Shown: piece by piece, positions 36,059 to 45,771 of the stretch | How positions within the stretch are numbered: the first letter of the stretch is position 1 | How the letters are laid out: each line of letters starts with the position of its first letter | Origin: Micavibrio sp. | GTDB lineage: Bacteria; Pseudomonadota; Alphaproteobacteria; Micavibrionales; Micavibrionaceae | Length of the DNA: 64,000 nucleotides | Direction: 5' to 3' | NCBI GenBank assembly: GCA_030824965.1 | Contig: JAPJQV010000002.1 | Coordinates: forward strand, 124,001-188,000 | Translations under genes and position numbers: made by a program | Notes under the pieces: generated by a model | Databases searched by the model: none | Told to the model about the DNA's origin: nothing | Seen by the model: the letters and a program-made list of their open reading frames with translations, nothing else

Positions 36059-37714
36059 ATGTCATCGAGTCTTACGGAACAACGCGACAAATTTATCGGT
36101 TTTGCCTTTGCAAATGCCGATATTTTGATTGAGGTAGATCTTAAAACCTTCAAAATTCTTTTTTCTGCCGGTGCGACCAAAAGCCTGAGTGAAAATGGCA
36201 CCGATAGCCTGATCGGCACCGATTTCCTGAATATCTTTGCTTCGCGCGATCACGCCCTGATTAAAGCCCTCAAAAACCGCTATAAGCCCGGTCAGCGCTT
36301 TGGACCGATCATGGTCAATCTCAAAGAACGTATGGATGATCTTGGCAAAAATCATAACCGAAGCGCCATGCTAAGCGGTATCGGCCTTCCCAGCAATCCG
36401 GACAATATCTGTTTCACCTTGTCTAAGGCCCATTTGAATTTGATCAATTCAGCCGAAAAAGCCCGCGCCTCTTCCGCACAAGCAGAACTTCTTTCTGCCG
36501 ATAATTTCGCCCAGGCCGCGCAAGCTGCGATGGACGCCGCCAATACATCCGGCGCAAAACTAGGTATGACATTTATCGACCTGCCTGGCACAGATGATTT
36601 TAAAAAGAAGATCGGCGCCGAACAATGGTCGGCGCTGAACGAAAACATCTCAGGCATTTTGCGTGCCTATGCGGCTGATGGTAAAACCGCTGCCATGCTG
36701 GATAACGGGCGTTACGGGGTTGTTCACGATGCGGCCGTATCAGCCGACCAGATTCGCGAACAACTCGAAATTGCCGCCGCGGAAAGCGATCCTGAAAGTG
36801 TTGGCCTTACTGCCACGGCCAATACGGTTGATCTGGACGACGAAACACTTACTGAACATGAAATGGCGAAAGCAATCGTCTATACGATCAATAAATTTGC
36901 CAGCCGTTCTGCCGATTTTGACATTACTTCTCTTAAAAGCGGATTTGAAGATTTTCTTGGGCAGAACGCGGCATCTATCACTCATTACAAGACTGTTATC
37001 AACCAGCAGCGTTTCGATCTGAAATTCCAGCCTATAGTGGATTTAAAGCAAGGCGTGGTAGCTTATCACGAAGTTCTGGTTCGTTTCGAAGACGGCAAAT
37101 CACCCTTTCAGGCAATCGAATTTATCGAAGATGTAGGATTAAGCACGGAATTTGATCTCGCCATTTGCAGCCGCGTCCTGAACTATCTACTTTATAATGC
37201 CAAGGACAAAAATCTAAAGCTCTCGGTTAATTTATCCGGCGTTTCGGTTCAGGATAAACGCTTTATCTCCAAACTTCGCTATAAACTCGAACCGCATTTA
37301 AAGACCAATATTCCGAAACAGATCATTTTCGAGATTACGGAATCCAGCGAGATTAAAAATCTCGATCAGGTTAATGAGTTTATTAAATCATTGCAGGATG
37401 ACGGATTTAAGGTTGCGCTCGACGATTTCGGTGCCGGATCCGCTTCCTTCCAGTATTTGCAAAAACTTCATGTAGATGCGGTAAAAATCGACGGCCAGTA
37501 TGTAACGCCTATCCTAGAATCACAGCGTGATCAGGCGATGATTAAAAATCTCGTCCACATGTGCCAGGACCTTGGAATTCAAGTCGTGGCAGAGCGTGTT
37601 GAAAACCGCGAACTCGCTACCATGCTTAAATCGATGGGGGTCGAGTATGGTCAGGGATATTACTTTGCGAAACCTCTGGACGAGCCGGGCATCTTACCAA
37701 AACTAACCTTCTAG
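36059..37714 (+). CDS. PAS-like / degenerate GGDEF / EAL protein
   Basis: The 551 residues begin with a PAS-like domain (about 10-110), then a region in the position of a diguanylate cyclase domain (about 150-265) without a GGDEF motif, then an EAL domain (about 305-545). Catalytic EAL residues look intact: EVL in YHEVLVRF, Asn in NLSG, Glu in FEITES, DDFGAGSAS, Lys in VKIDG, AERVE and QGYYFAKP. It is thus a likely c-di-GMP phosphodiesterase. There is no membrane segment, so it should be cytoplasmic. The 3' end overlaps the minus-strand gene at 37626 by 89 bases. Confidence 0.85.
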   Translation: MSSSLTEQRDKFIGFAFANADILIEVDLKTFKILFSAGATKSLSENGTDSLIGTDFLNIFASRDHALIKALKNRYKPGQRFGPIMVNLKERMDDLGKNHNRSAMLSGIGLPSNPDNICFTLSKAHLNLINSAEKARASSAQAELLSADNFAQAAQAAMDAANTSGAKLGMTFIDLPGTDDFKKKIGAEQWSALNENISGILRAYAADGKTAAMLDNGRYGVVHDAAVSADQIREQLEIAAAESDPESVGLTATANTVDLDDETLTEHEMAKAIVYTINKFASRSADFDITSLKSGFEDFLGQNAASITHYKTVINQQRFDLKFQPIVDLKQGVVAYHEVLVRFEDGKSPFQAIEFIEDVGLSTEFDLAICSRVLNYLLYNAKDKNLKLSVNLSGVSVQDKRFISKLRYKLEPHLKTNIPKQIIFEITESSEIKNLDQVNEFIKSLQDDGFKVALDDFGAGSASFQYLQKLHVDAVKIDGQYVTPILESQRDQAMIKNLVHMCQDLGIQVVAERVENRELATMLKSMGVEYGQGYYFAKPLDEPGILPKLTF

Positions 37715-38063
37715 CTCCTGAAATTTTTGACGCTGCCGATTTAAGTCTAGCTGTAAACGGAACTATGATTTCTGGAACCTTCAGACCGGCATCCGCAAAA
37801 AGCTCTTTTAAGTGGCTCGCTTTTTCCTGGCATCGAACCTCAGATAAAATTATTCCCGGCAAAATGACTGGCAAGCCATCTTCCTCTACAATTTTGAGGC
37901 TGCTCAAAACTATGACGGAGTTGGCCCCGTCTTGGGCTGTTACCTTTAAATCAATAACTCTTTTTATGTCAGGAAAAGAGTATGTTTCAGGATACGCGCT
38001 GTTAAAACAAGTTAACAGCCTGCCGCTTCCATCTATATTTGTAATCTTTACTTTATTACTCAT
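37626..38063 (-). CDS. Hypothetical protein, 145 residues
   Basis: I do not recognise this protein. The first 100 residues have strand-rich, balanced composition (for example VKITNIDGSGRLLTCF and SVIVLSSLKIVEEDGLPVIL), while the last 35 are Ser/Arg/Pro-rich and lie antisense to the EAL gene, so they may be a run-on past the folded part. It starts 9 bases after the aminopeptidase P stop, suggesting an operon. The overlap with the convergent EAL gene is 89 bases. Confidence 0.45.
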   Translation of the reverse strand: MSNKVKITNIDGSGRLLTCFNSAYPETYSFPDIKRVIDLKVTAQDGANSVIVLSSLKIVEEDGLPVILPGIILSEVRCQEKASHLKELFADAGLKVPEIIVPFTARLKSAASKISGARRLVLVRCPARPEVSQSNIPDHTRPPSI

Positions 38064-38072
38064 TGCTACTCA

Positions 38073-39848
38073 TTAAATAAATTTTGTGACCTGCTCCAGC
38101 CAGTGCAGTTCTTTTGCCTCTAACATAGGTGAAAGCACATCCCTCACCCGGAAGTGATAATCGTTAATCCACCACCGCTCGCTATCGGTCAGAAGCTGCA
38201 GGTCTACAACAGACAGGTCGATTGGCGCCAGTGTTAATGTTTCGAAATACAGCATATCCCGTCCGTCTTCAGCTTTGTCACCTGTTTTGCTACATAAAAT
38301 CAGGTTTTCTATACGGATACCGTATTCGCTCTCTTTGTAATATCCCGGCTCGTTTGAAATGATCATTCCCGGTAAAACAGGCTCGCCCCCACGCGGAGAA
38401 ATGCTTGCTGCTTCTTCATGAACGGAGAGATAACACCCCACTCCATGACCAGTTCCATGGGCATAATCAAGTCCTGCCTGCCATAAGGCGTGGCGCGCAA
38501 GGCTATCGAGTTGCGCGCCTGTCGTGCCATGGGGAAACCGCGCTGACGCCAGCGCAATATGACCTTTCAAAACGCGTGTATAGCGATCTTTCATTTCGGC
38601 AGTCGGCGCACCAATCGCCACGGTTCTTGTAATATCGGTGGTACCGTCCGCATATTGCGCCCCGCTATCGATTAATATCAATCCATCTCCTGCAATTACC
38701 GCAGTCGTTTCACTCTCTGCCCGGTAATGAACAATGGCTCCATGGCCTGCCCAGCCGCAGATCGTTTCGAAACTTGAATCGCGATACATCGGATCGGATT
38801 TTCTAATTGCTTCAAGCTTGTCGGCAATTTCAATCTCCGTTTTTCCTTGAGCATTATTTTCCAGCCAGTATAGGAATTTTGTAACTGCAGCGCCATCTCG
38901 CACATGCGCCGCAATCATTGCTTCCTGCTCCGCCGTTGTTTTTACGGCCTTTGGGATAATGCAGGGATCTTTTTCTTCACGAATATTGATGTTGTATTTC
39001 TTTAGAACATCAAAGAAATATTTGGACGAGCGCTGCGGATCGATCATAACAGGCTTTTCATCACCGGATAATGCGGCAATCCGTTCTTCAATTTGATTAG
39101 GCTCGAATATCTCGACCGTATTCCCGACATGTCGCAAAATATCGCCATTCACTTTCATACGGTTAATAAACCATTCGGCACGGCCATCTTCATGGATTAG
39201 CGCATAAGATAGTGCAACCGGATTATGGTACACGTCGCTTCCACGAATATTCAAAAGCCAAGCGATGGAATCCGGCAAGGTAATGACGCAGGCCTTGGCT
39301 CCAAGATCCTTGATAAAATGCGCAATCGCCATGCGTTTTTCGGCGCTGCTACGGCCAGCATATTTCTCCGGGAATATTTCAACTTTGGCCGTTGGCTCTG
39401 GCGGACGATTTTGCCAGATAGCATCAACCGGATTTTTATCCAGAGCCTTGAGTATAATGCTCTTTTCTTTGAGCTTCGCTTCCAGAACCTGGATTTGTTT
39501 AAGGCTATGCAGTTTAGGATCATAACCGATCACTTGCCCGGCTTTGGCATCTTGCAACAAGTAGTCGCTGATAGTCACTTTCGTTGAATCGCCGACTTCG
39601 TATAGTTGCTGATCGACTTGCTGCTTCAACTGGATCGTATATCGTCCGTCACTTAAAACCGCGGCTATTTCGGCAAGGATTACTGCAAATCCGGCCGAGC
39701 CTGTAAAGCCGGTAAGCCAGGCAAGGCGCTCGAAACACTCGGGTACGAATTCGTTTTGGTATTCGTCCGTCCGGGGAATGATAAATCCATCCACGCCAAG
39801 ATTCTTCAGTTCGGCCCGCAACGCGGCAAGTTTTTCTGCTGTATTCAT
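38073..39848 (-). CDS. pepP: Xaa-Pro aminopeptidase (aminopeptidase P family)
   Basis: This M24B metallopeptidase removes an N-terminal residue before proline. At 591 residues it is the long three-domain form with two creatinase-like N-terminal domains and a C-terminal pita-bread domain. Metal ligands can be placed at LILIDSGAQYADGTTDITRT, GTGHGVGCYLSVHEEA, and the Glu residues of SNEPGYYKESEYGIRIENL. A C-terminal 60-residue extension (about 530-591) is typical of the long type. The gene faces away from mipZ. Confidence 0.94.
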   Translation of the reverse strand: MNTAEKLAALRAELKNLGVDGFIIPRTDEYQNEFVPECFERLAWLTGFTGSAGFAVILAEIAAVLSDGRYTIQLKQQVDQQLYEVGDSTKVTISDYLLQDAKAGQVIGYDPKLHSLKQIQVLEAKLKEKSIILKALDKNPVDAIWQNRPPEPTAKVEIFPEKYAGRSSAEKRMAIAHFIKDLGAKACVITLPDSIAWLLNIRGSDVYHNPVALSYALIHEDGRAEWFINRMKVNGDILRHVGNTVEIFEPNQIEERIAALSGDEKPVMIDPQRSSKYFFDVLKKYNINIREEKDPCIIPKAVKTTAEQEAMIAAHVRDGAAVTKFLYWLENNAQGKTEIEIADKLEAIRKSDPMYRDSSFETICGWAGHGAIVHYRAESETTAVIAGDGLILIDSGAQYADGTTDITRTVAIGAPTAEMKDRYTRVLKGHIALASARFPHGTTGAQLDSLARHALWQAGLDYAHGTGHGVGCYLSVHEEAASISPRGGEPVLPGMIISNEPGYYKESEYGIRIENLILCSKTGDKAEDGRDMLYFETLTLAPIDLSVVDLQLLTDSERWWINDYHFRVRDVLSPMLEAKELHWLEQVTKFI

Positions 39849-39913
39849 TTTTCCAGCCTATCATCAAGAGGGGTAATGACGAAAGATGATTGCTGGTATA
39901 TGATTTACTTTCC

Positions 39914-40753
39914 ATGTCTTTAAATACTTCTTTTCAGGCGCATATCATCGTTTTCGGCAATGAGAAAGGCGGGTCGGGTAAATCGACCACCGCCATGCAT
40001 ACGGCTATCGGCCTTTTGCGCCTCGGCTATACCGTTGCCACAATAGATCTCGATGCGCGGCAGGGAACGCTGACGCGCTATCTAGCCAACCGTTTTGAAT
40101 TCATTGGCCGCGAAAAAGATGACCTGCCTAGCCCTATGCATTTTCCGATTGAAAAAGCGGAAGCAGAAAAAAAGACAGAGGCTGAAACTTCCGACCGTGA
40201 TTTTCTACTCTCCGCTCTGGCGGAAATAAAACCCCATGTCGATTTTATCATTATTGATACGCCGGGCGCCGATACGTTTTTGTCACAATTAGCGCACGCG
40301 CATGCGGATACGATCGTTACGCCCATGAACGACTCGTTTATCGATTTGGATATTCTGGGAAAACTCGATACGGCGACAAAAACAATTAAAGCCCCATCGA
40401 TTTACACCAAGCTGGTTCAGAACTCCCGCCTTGCCAAACTAGGAGCTGAAAATAAGGATATAGACTGGATTGTTATGCGAAACCGCCTGTCGCATATCAA
40501 ATCGGAGAATAAAAAAGATATTGCAGCCTTGTTGGAAGTCATGGCGGAAAAATTCGATTTTCGCATCGCGCCGGGCTTTACCGAGAACCTAATCTTCCGC
40601 GAGCTATTTCCCAAAGGATTAACTTTACTTGATTTAAAACAAGATCCCGAAGCTCAATTAACAATGTCCGCCATGGCTGCGCGGCAGGAAATCAGGCAAT
40701 TACTTCGATATATTGCTCCCGAGCGATATAAAGGCTATCCGAAAAAAATTTAA
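39914..40753 (+). CDS. mipZ: MipZ-like division-plane ParA ATPase
   Basis: MipZ forms a polar gradient with ParB and blocks FtsZ assembly away from midcell in alphaproteobacteria. The product is about 279 residues with deviant Walker A GNEKGGSGKST at 15-25, Walker A' IDLDARQGTLTRYLANR (MipZ keeps Arg after Asp where MinD differs) and IIIDTPGADTF for Walker B. Helical C-terminal residues AMAARQEIRQLLRYI fit MipZ. The ATG at 39914 gives the better N-terminus; TTG 39890 is an alternative. It stands alone, not with ftsZ. Confidence 0.85.
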   Translation: MSLNTSFQAHIIVFGNEKGGSGKSTTAMHTAIGLLRLGYTVATIDLDARQGTLTRYLANRFEFIGREKDDLPSPMHFPIEKAEAEKKTEAETSDRDFLLSALAEIKPHVDFIIIDTPGADTFLSQLAHAHADTIVTPMNDSFIDLDILGKLDTATKTIKAPSIYTKLVQNSRLAKLGAENKDIDWIVMRNRLSHIKSENKKDIAALLEVMAEKFDFRIAPGFTENLIFRELFPKGLTLLDLKQDPEAQLTMSAMAARQEIRQLLRYIAPERYKGYPKKI

Positions 40754-40881
40754 TTATTTTTTCATAACTTGACTTTTTGTCTTAGCTTATGCAATAAGAT
40801 GCTGAAAATAAATGGAACTCAACGTATTCACATGCGTTTGATGTTCTTGTGCAAAGCAACAATTTTATATAGGCTATATAG

Positions 40882-41814
40882 ATGACAAAGACCCTCAAAA
40901 CTGCCGTTTTCCCCGTCGCCGGCCTTGGCACGCGCCTGCTCCCAGCGACGAAAGTCATGCCCAAAGAAATGCTGCCAATCGTCGATATGCCGCTTATCCA
41001 GCTGGCTGTCGATGAAGCGAAAGCTGCTGGCGTTGAAAATTTCGTCTTTGTTATCAGCACTGGAAAAGAAATGCTGTGCCAGCATTTTGATGAAGCTCCT
41101 GACCTTATGGAGACTTTAATCCGCCGTAATAAACAGGCGCAAATCGATATCGTCAACGCCGTGACGTTGCCAAAGGGCCAATTGAAAATCGCGATGCAAG
41201 ATAAAGCCTTGGGATTGGGCCATGCGGTCTGGTGCGCCCGCGACTATATTTCAAAAGATGAATCTTTCGCTGTTCTCTTGCCTGATGATTTTATGCTGTG
41301 CTCTCAAAAACCATGCATGCAGCAAATGGCGGAGGAATACGCCCGCACAGGTAATAACATTATCGCGTCGATGGAAGTTTCCGATAATGACGTAAATAAA
41401 TACGGTATTATTACGCCGGGCCAAAATAACGGCCGTGGCACGATGGTCAAAGGTTTCGTTGAAAAACCGGATATAGGTAATGCACCGTCAAATCTGGCTG
41501 TTATCGGCCGGTATATCCTGAATGCGGATATCCTTCCTATTCTAGACACGATGGTTGAGAAGAATGCTACAGGCGCAGGCGGTGAAATTCAATTAACCGA
41601 TGCCATGGTCGAACTGCTGAAAACATCAGCCTTTACCGCCTATGAAATCGAAGGCGAGCGTCATGATTGTGGCTCAGATATCGGATTTGTCAAAGCTCAG
41701 ATAGCCTATGCTATGACCAAGCCGAAACTGGCGGCCGAACTGACCGAATTTATGATTGAGCGTTTACGTTCAGGTATGGAAACGGCGGAGTTCCTAAAAA
41801 CCAAAGCGGCTTAA
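40882..41814 (+). CDS. galU: UTP-glucose-1-phosphate uridylyltransferase
   Basis: GalU makes UDP-glucose for LPS and exopolysaccharide. The 310 residues start with the nucleotide-binding signature AVFPVAGLGTRLLPATKVMP (about 8-27) and KEMLPIVDMPLIQ, and contain GLGHAVWCARDYI near 112-124, LLPDDF near 133-138 and GGEIQLTDAM near 233-242. This is full length. The last 21 bases overlap the convergent DUF6314 gene. No clear promoter was identified. Confidence 0.96.
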   Translation: MTKTLKTAVFPVAGLGTRLLPATKVMPKEMLPIVDMPLIQLAVDEAKAAGVENFVFVISTGKEMLCQHFDEAPDLMETLIRRNKQAQIDIVNAVTLPKGQLKIAMQDKALGLGHAVWCARDYISKDESFAVLLPDDFMLCSQKPCMQQMAEEYARTGNNIIASMEVSDNDVNKYGIITPGQNNGRGTMVKGFVEKPDIGNAPSNLAVIGRYILNADILPILDTMVEKNATGAGGEIQLTDAMVELLKTSAFTAYEIEGERHDCGSDIGFVKAQIAYAMTKPKLAAELTEFMIERLRSGMETAEFLKTKAA

Positions 41815-42222
41815 AATCGTTTTCATTTGATAGTTTTTATTTGGACCGGTAACGATATAATCCATCGTTACCGTTTCTTTTTGGTAAGCCAGGGTCAACC
41901 CATATCTATCATTTCCGCATTCATGTTCATGAGATGAAAATAAACCGTTCTTAAAATTCAGGGCGTGAAGCAACTCGTTTTTGCGAAACGGATCATGGTA
42001 TAAAATATCTATCTGGTCACCGTTCAACCTGTAGATAAACTCGCGGTGTGACCTGGTTTGAAATTCTCCGGCCTGAATATCGACATTTTCCGAATATAAA
42101 AACTTTCTTTCATCGATAAGGATAAATTCTGCCTTGCCATGCATCGATATATCGTTATCGGCGCTTCGCTCAAGGCACCATTTACCACCAAGGTTTTCGA
42201 ATATGAGAGAAGCATAAGACAT
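41794..42222 (-). CDS. DUF6314-like protein
   Basis: The 142 residues resemble DUF6314: GGKWCLERSADN near the start (G-x-W-x-L-x-R), a central G-x-A-x-F strand, a Y-x-E position at FLYSENVD, R-x-F-I-Y-R, DPF in place of DGRxF, an H-x-C-x-x-D-x-Y position at HECGNDRYG and TGPNKNYQMK at the end, the usual V-x-G-P-x-K-x-Y. The family is a small beta-barrel of unknown function. It is convergent with galU with a 21-base overlap. Confidence 0.55.
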   Translation of the reverse strand: MSYASLIFENLGGKWCLERSADNDISMHGKAEFILIDERKFLYSENVDIQAGEFQTRSHREFIYRLNGDQIDILYHDPFRKNELLHALNFKNGLFSSHEHECGNDRYGLTLAYQKETVTMDYIVTGPNKNYQMKTILSRFGF

Positions 42223-42316
42223 AAAGCCATATTAAAACGAACCAGCCTCCATTTATAGGCTTGGATTAAAATGAGATTTTGGTACTTTATCAATCCATTC
42301 AAAGGATTATCTCGCC

Positions 42317-42961
42317 ATGACCGCCAAGCATGAAGCCGCTATTTTAGAACTTCTCTCATCCCGTATCTGTCACGATATCATCTCTCCGGTCGGAGCGATC
42401 AATAACGGGCTGGAATTCATGGAAGATGCAGGCGACGATCCGGAAAGCATCAAACAGGCCGCAGAACTGATTGGCCATAGCGCACAAGCCGCAGCCGCAC
42501 GCCTTCAGGCATTTCGCATCGCCTATGGCGCGGGTGGTCGCGACGGAAATATTAAGCCGGAAGATATCCAGAAAACATTCGGCGCTTTGACACGGGCAGA
42601 CGGCAAAGTTCGCCAAAGCTGGGATCCGTTTAGTTCTCTTGGAATCGACACGAAGACCCCCGGTTTCTGCAAAGTTTTGATGGGGGCGATGATGCTTGCC
42701 ATGGAATGTTTGCCCAAAGGCGGTACGGTCTATGTCGATCCCGGCAGCGCGACCGAAACCCTGATTCGCGCTGAAGGCGACGGTGCTGTCGTCCGTGAAA
42801 ATGTAGAAAAAGCGCTGTCTCGCTCCCTTCCACCAGAGGAAATCGATCCGCGGCTCGTACACCCGTATGCGTTGAGCTTAATTGCCGAAAGCTATGGGTT
42901 TATTATCCTTTTGAAGGAAACCGGCGATAATCGTGTCACTTATGCGATTGCTTTCCGGTAA
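42317..42961 (+). CDS. chpT: Histidine phosphotransferase ChpT
   Basis: ChpT passes phosphate from the hybrid kinase CckA to CtrA and CpdR. The 214-residue product has a helical N-terminal DHp-like hairpin with the phospho-His in SSRICHDIISPVGAINNGLE (His19) and a degenerate ATPase-like C-terminal domain. An AAAGGA site lies about 10 bases before the ATG. It lies 104 bases upstream of cheA on the same strand, so it may be transcribed with the che genes. Its target, ctrA, is 24 kb away in the same window. Confidence 0.9.
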   Translation: MTAKHEAAILELLSSRICHDIISPVGAINNGLEFMEDAGDDPESIKQAAELIGHSAQAAAARLQAFRIAYGAGGRDGNIKPEDIQKTFGALTRADGKVRQSWDPFSSLGIDTKTPGFCKVLMGAMMLAMECLPKGGTVYVDPGSATETLIRAEGDGAVVRENVEKALSRSLPPEEIDPRLVHPYALSLIAESYGFIILLKETGDNRVTYAIAFR

Positions 42962-43065
42962 AGTAACGAAGCGTTAATAGCTTTCAGGCACTTTAGAAGA
43001 CAAGCCAAGCACGTCTGCGCTTAATCCCGTTGCGTCATAAAATGTCCTTCTAATGGAGAATCCGT

Positions 43066-45771
43066 ATGGACGATTTAATCGCCGAGTTTATTACCGAAAC
43101 CAATGAAGGCCTCGGAGAACTTGACAGAGATCTGATCAAGCTCGAACAAAATCCAAACGACAAGGATTTAATCGGCAAAATTTTTCGCCTCATGCATACT
43201 ATCAAAGGTACGTGTGGATTTCTCGGTCTTCCGCGTCTTGAAAAAGTCGCACACCATGCTGAAAACGTCATGGGCCGGTTTCGCGATGGAGATTTAAGCG
43301 TTACGCCTGCCTATGTTACCTTGATTTTAGAGTCCCTTGACCGCGTTCGGAACTTGCTCGAACATATCGAGGGCCATGGCACCGAACCTGAAGGCTCCGA
43401 TGCCGAATTAATCGAAAAACTGGATATCGTTTTTGAAGGCAGAGATCAGACCGCAGAAACTGCCCCCTCGCCGCCGCCTCCCATTATGGAGATAAAAACA
43501 TCTCCTACGATTGAGCCAGAAGAACCGGCGTCCGACAGCGATGAATTGCAAAGACTTTTCGACTCGACGCCCGGACCTGCGGATTTCCTGAACCCGCCGA
43601 AAAAGGAAGCCGTGCCCACGTCACCGACAATGGAACCGTCCAAGGAAATTGCCGTAGCCGCTCCACCTGCTGCGCCCAAAGAACCAAAGGTCGAGAATGA
43701 GTCTTCTCTTGCCAACCAGTCTTTGCGCGTCAATGTCGAAGTGCTGGAAAACCTGATGACCATGGTGTCGGAACTGGTCCTCACCCGTAATCAGCTATTG
43801 CAAATCACCCGAAGCCAGAAAGAAAACGAACTGGCGACGCCCTTGCAGCGCCTGAACCATGTCGTTTCTGATTTGCAGGACGGTGTCATGAAAACGCGCA
43901 TGCAGCCGATTGGCAATGCATGGGCGAAGCTGCCTAGAATTATCCGCGATCTTTCAATCGAACTAGGCAAAAAAATCGATCTCGTTATGGTCGGAGAAAA
44001 TACTGAACTAGACCGCCAGGTTCTGGACATGATTAAGGATCCCTTGACCCACATGGTCAGAAATTCCGGCGATCATGGCGTCGAAAGTCCGGCAGACCGC
44101 GCCAAGGCTGGAAAATCCGAGACCGGAACGATTACGCTCAAAGCCTTTCATGAAGGCGGTCATATTATCATCCAGATTATCGATGACGGCAAAGGCCTGC
44201 CGATGGAAAAGATCAAGGCCAAGATTATCCAGAACGGCCTTGCCACGCCGGATGAGCTGGAAAAAATGTCTACCCAGCAGATTCAACAATATATTTTCAA
44301 GGCCGGGTTTTCGACGGCCGATAAAATTACGTCCGTATCAGGACGCGGTGTCGGCATGGACGTCGTTCGTACCAATATCGAGAAAATCGGCGGTTCTATC
44401 GAACTCAATTCGATCGAAGGCAAAGGCTCGACCTTTACGATTAAAATCCCTCTCACCCTTGCTATCGTTTCTTCGCTAATCGTGGAAACATCGGGTGAAA
44501 AATTCGCCATCCCGCAACCATCCGTCAACGAACTGGTTTTAGTCAGCCAGACATCGGATAATTGCATCGAGATTATAAATGAAACACCCGTTTTCCGTTT
44601 GCGCAATAAGTTGTTGCCTCTCGTTGAATTATCGTCTTTGTTAAAACTTGAGCTAACCCAAAAGGGCATCGACCGTTTCGATCATAAATATATTATCGTA
44701 ACGCAGGTTGGTTCGTACCGTTTCGGCATTATAGTTGACCGCGTTTTTGACACAGAAGAAATCGTCGTCAAACCTGTTCCGAAAATTCTCAAAAACATTG
44801 AGCTGTTTTCCGGTAACACCATTCTAGGTGACGGCTCCGTCATCATGATTTTGGACCCCAACGGGATCGCTAAATCTACGGGCGATATCGAAACGGAAAC
44901 GGCCGCCGACGAAAGCGATAACGATTATCATCAGGGCCAGCTTCGCACATCTCTTCTTCTTTTTCGCGCGGGAGGCGAAGCGCCGAAAGCTGTGCCGCTT
45001 TCTCTCATCTCACGCCTTGAAAATGTCGATGTCGATAAAATCGAACACGCCGGCGGCAAGATGATGGTTCAATATCGCGGCAAACTGATGACATTAATGC
45101 CATTTGGCAGGGATGTGGAGCTGAAACCCGGAGATGAAAAACCGTTGCTAGTTTTTTCAGACCGGGAAACCAGCGTGGGCATTATCGTCGATCAGATTAT
45201 CGACATTCAGGAAGAATATATATCTATTCAGCCCGGGACTTCCTCTGAAGGCATCATTGGATCAACTATCATCAACGAACAGGCTACTGAAATTATCGAC
45301 GTCGGTTTTTACCTGAAACTGCTTAATGCCAACTTCTTTAAAAACCATGGCGATGAAGCGTTTCTAAGCGAACATGGCAAGCATGATAGTGGCCGTCGCC
45401 GCGTCCTTCTGATTGACGACTCACCCTTTTTCCGCAATATGCTGACGCCTCTTCTGTCGGTTGCGGGTTACGAAGTGACAAGCCTGGAAAGCGCTCTTAA
45501 GGCGCTGGAGCTTGCTGAGAACGGTCAGAAATTTGACCTGATTATTTCCGATATAGAAATGCCGGATATGGATGGTTTTGAATTTGCCGCCCGCGTCCGT
45601 GCGGGCCGTGAATGGCAGGACACTCCGATGATGGCTTTATCAAGCCATGCCACGCAAAAGGATATTGATCACGGCTATAGGGTTGGCTTCAATAAATACG
45701 TCGCTAAATTCGATCGTGATACTTTGCTGAACGCGATCAATCAAACCTTTATCGAAGGGGAAATCCTCTAA
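43066..45771 (+). CDS. cheA: Hybrid chemotaxis histidine kinase CheA with receiver domain
   Basis: CheA is the kinase of the chemotaxis array. Domains in order over 901 residues: HPt with phospho-His44 in MHTIKGTCGFLG; an acidic Pro-rich linker (about 125-205); dimerisation (SLRVNVEVLENLM onward); the ATPase core with HMVRNSGDHGVE, IIDDGKGL and SGRGVGMDVVR; a first CheW-like domain; a second CheW-like domain (about 625-760); and a C-terminal receiver from about 777 with phospho-acceptor near Asp829. A P2 domain is not evident. The receiver could be a phosphate sink or target. Its stop overlaps cheW (TAATG). Confidence 0.95.
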   Translation: MDDLIAEFITETNEGLGELDRDLIKLEQNPNDKDLIGKIFRLMHTIKGTCGFLGLPRLEKVAHHAENVMGRFRDGDLSVTPAYVTLILESLDRVRNLLEHIEGHGTEPEGSDAELIEKLDIVFEGRDQTAETAPSPPPPIMEIKTSPTIEPEEPASDSDELQRLFDSTPGPADFLNPPKKEAVPTSPTMEPSKEIAVAAPPAAPKEPKVENESSLANQSLRVNVEVLENLMTMVSELVLTRNQLLQITRSQKENELATPLQRLNHVVSDLQDGVMKTRMQPIGNAWAKLPRIIRDLSIELGKKIDLVMVGENTELDRQVLDMIKDPLTHMVRNSGDHGVESPADRAKAGKSETGTITLKAFHEGGHIIIQIIDDGKGLPMEKIKAKIIQNGLATPDELEKMSTQQIQQYIFKAGFSTADKITSVSGRGVGMDVVRTNIEKIGGSIELNSIEGKGSTFTIKIPLTLAIVSSLIVETSGEKFAIPQPSVNELVLVSQTSDNCIEIINETPVFRLRNKLLPLVELSSLLKLELTQKGIDRFDHKYIIVTQVGSYRFGIIVDRVFDTEEIVVKPVPKILKNIELFSGNTILGDGSVIMILDPNGIAKSTGDIETETAADESDNDYHQGQLRTSLLLFRAGGEAPKAVPLSLISRLENVDVDKIEHAGGKMMVQYRGKLMTLMPFGRDVELKPGDEKPLLVFSDRETSVGIIVDQIIDIQEEYISIQPGTSSEGIIGSTIINEQATEIIDVGFYLKLLNANFFKNHGDEAFLSEHGKHDSGRRRVLLIDDSPFFRNMLTPLLSVAGYEVTSLESALKALELAENGQKFDLIISDIEMPDMDGFEFAARVRAGREWQDTPMMALSSHATQKDIDHGYRVGFNKYVAKFDRDTLLNAINQTFIEGEIL

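Noticed and set aside
42962..43065. CtrA or sigma-54 site upstream of cheA
   Set aside because: Two isolated TTAA motifs lie about 45 bases apart and a GGCAC has no matching TTGC element at the right spacing.
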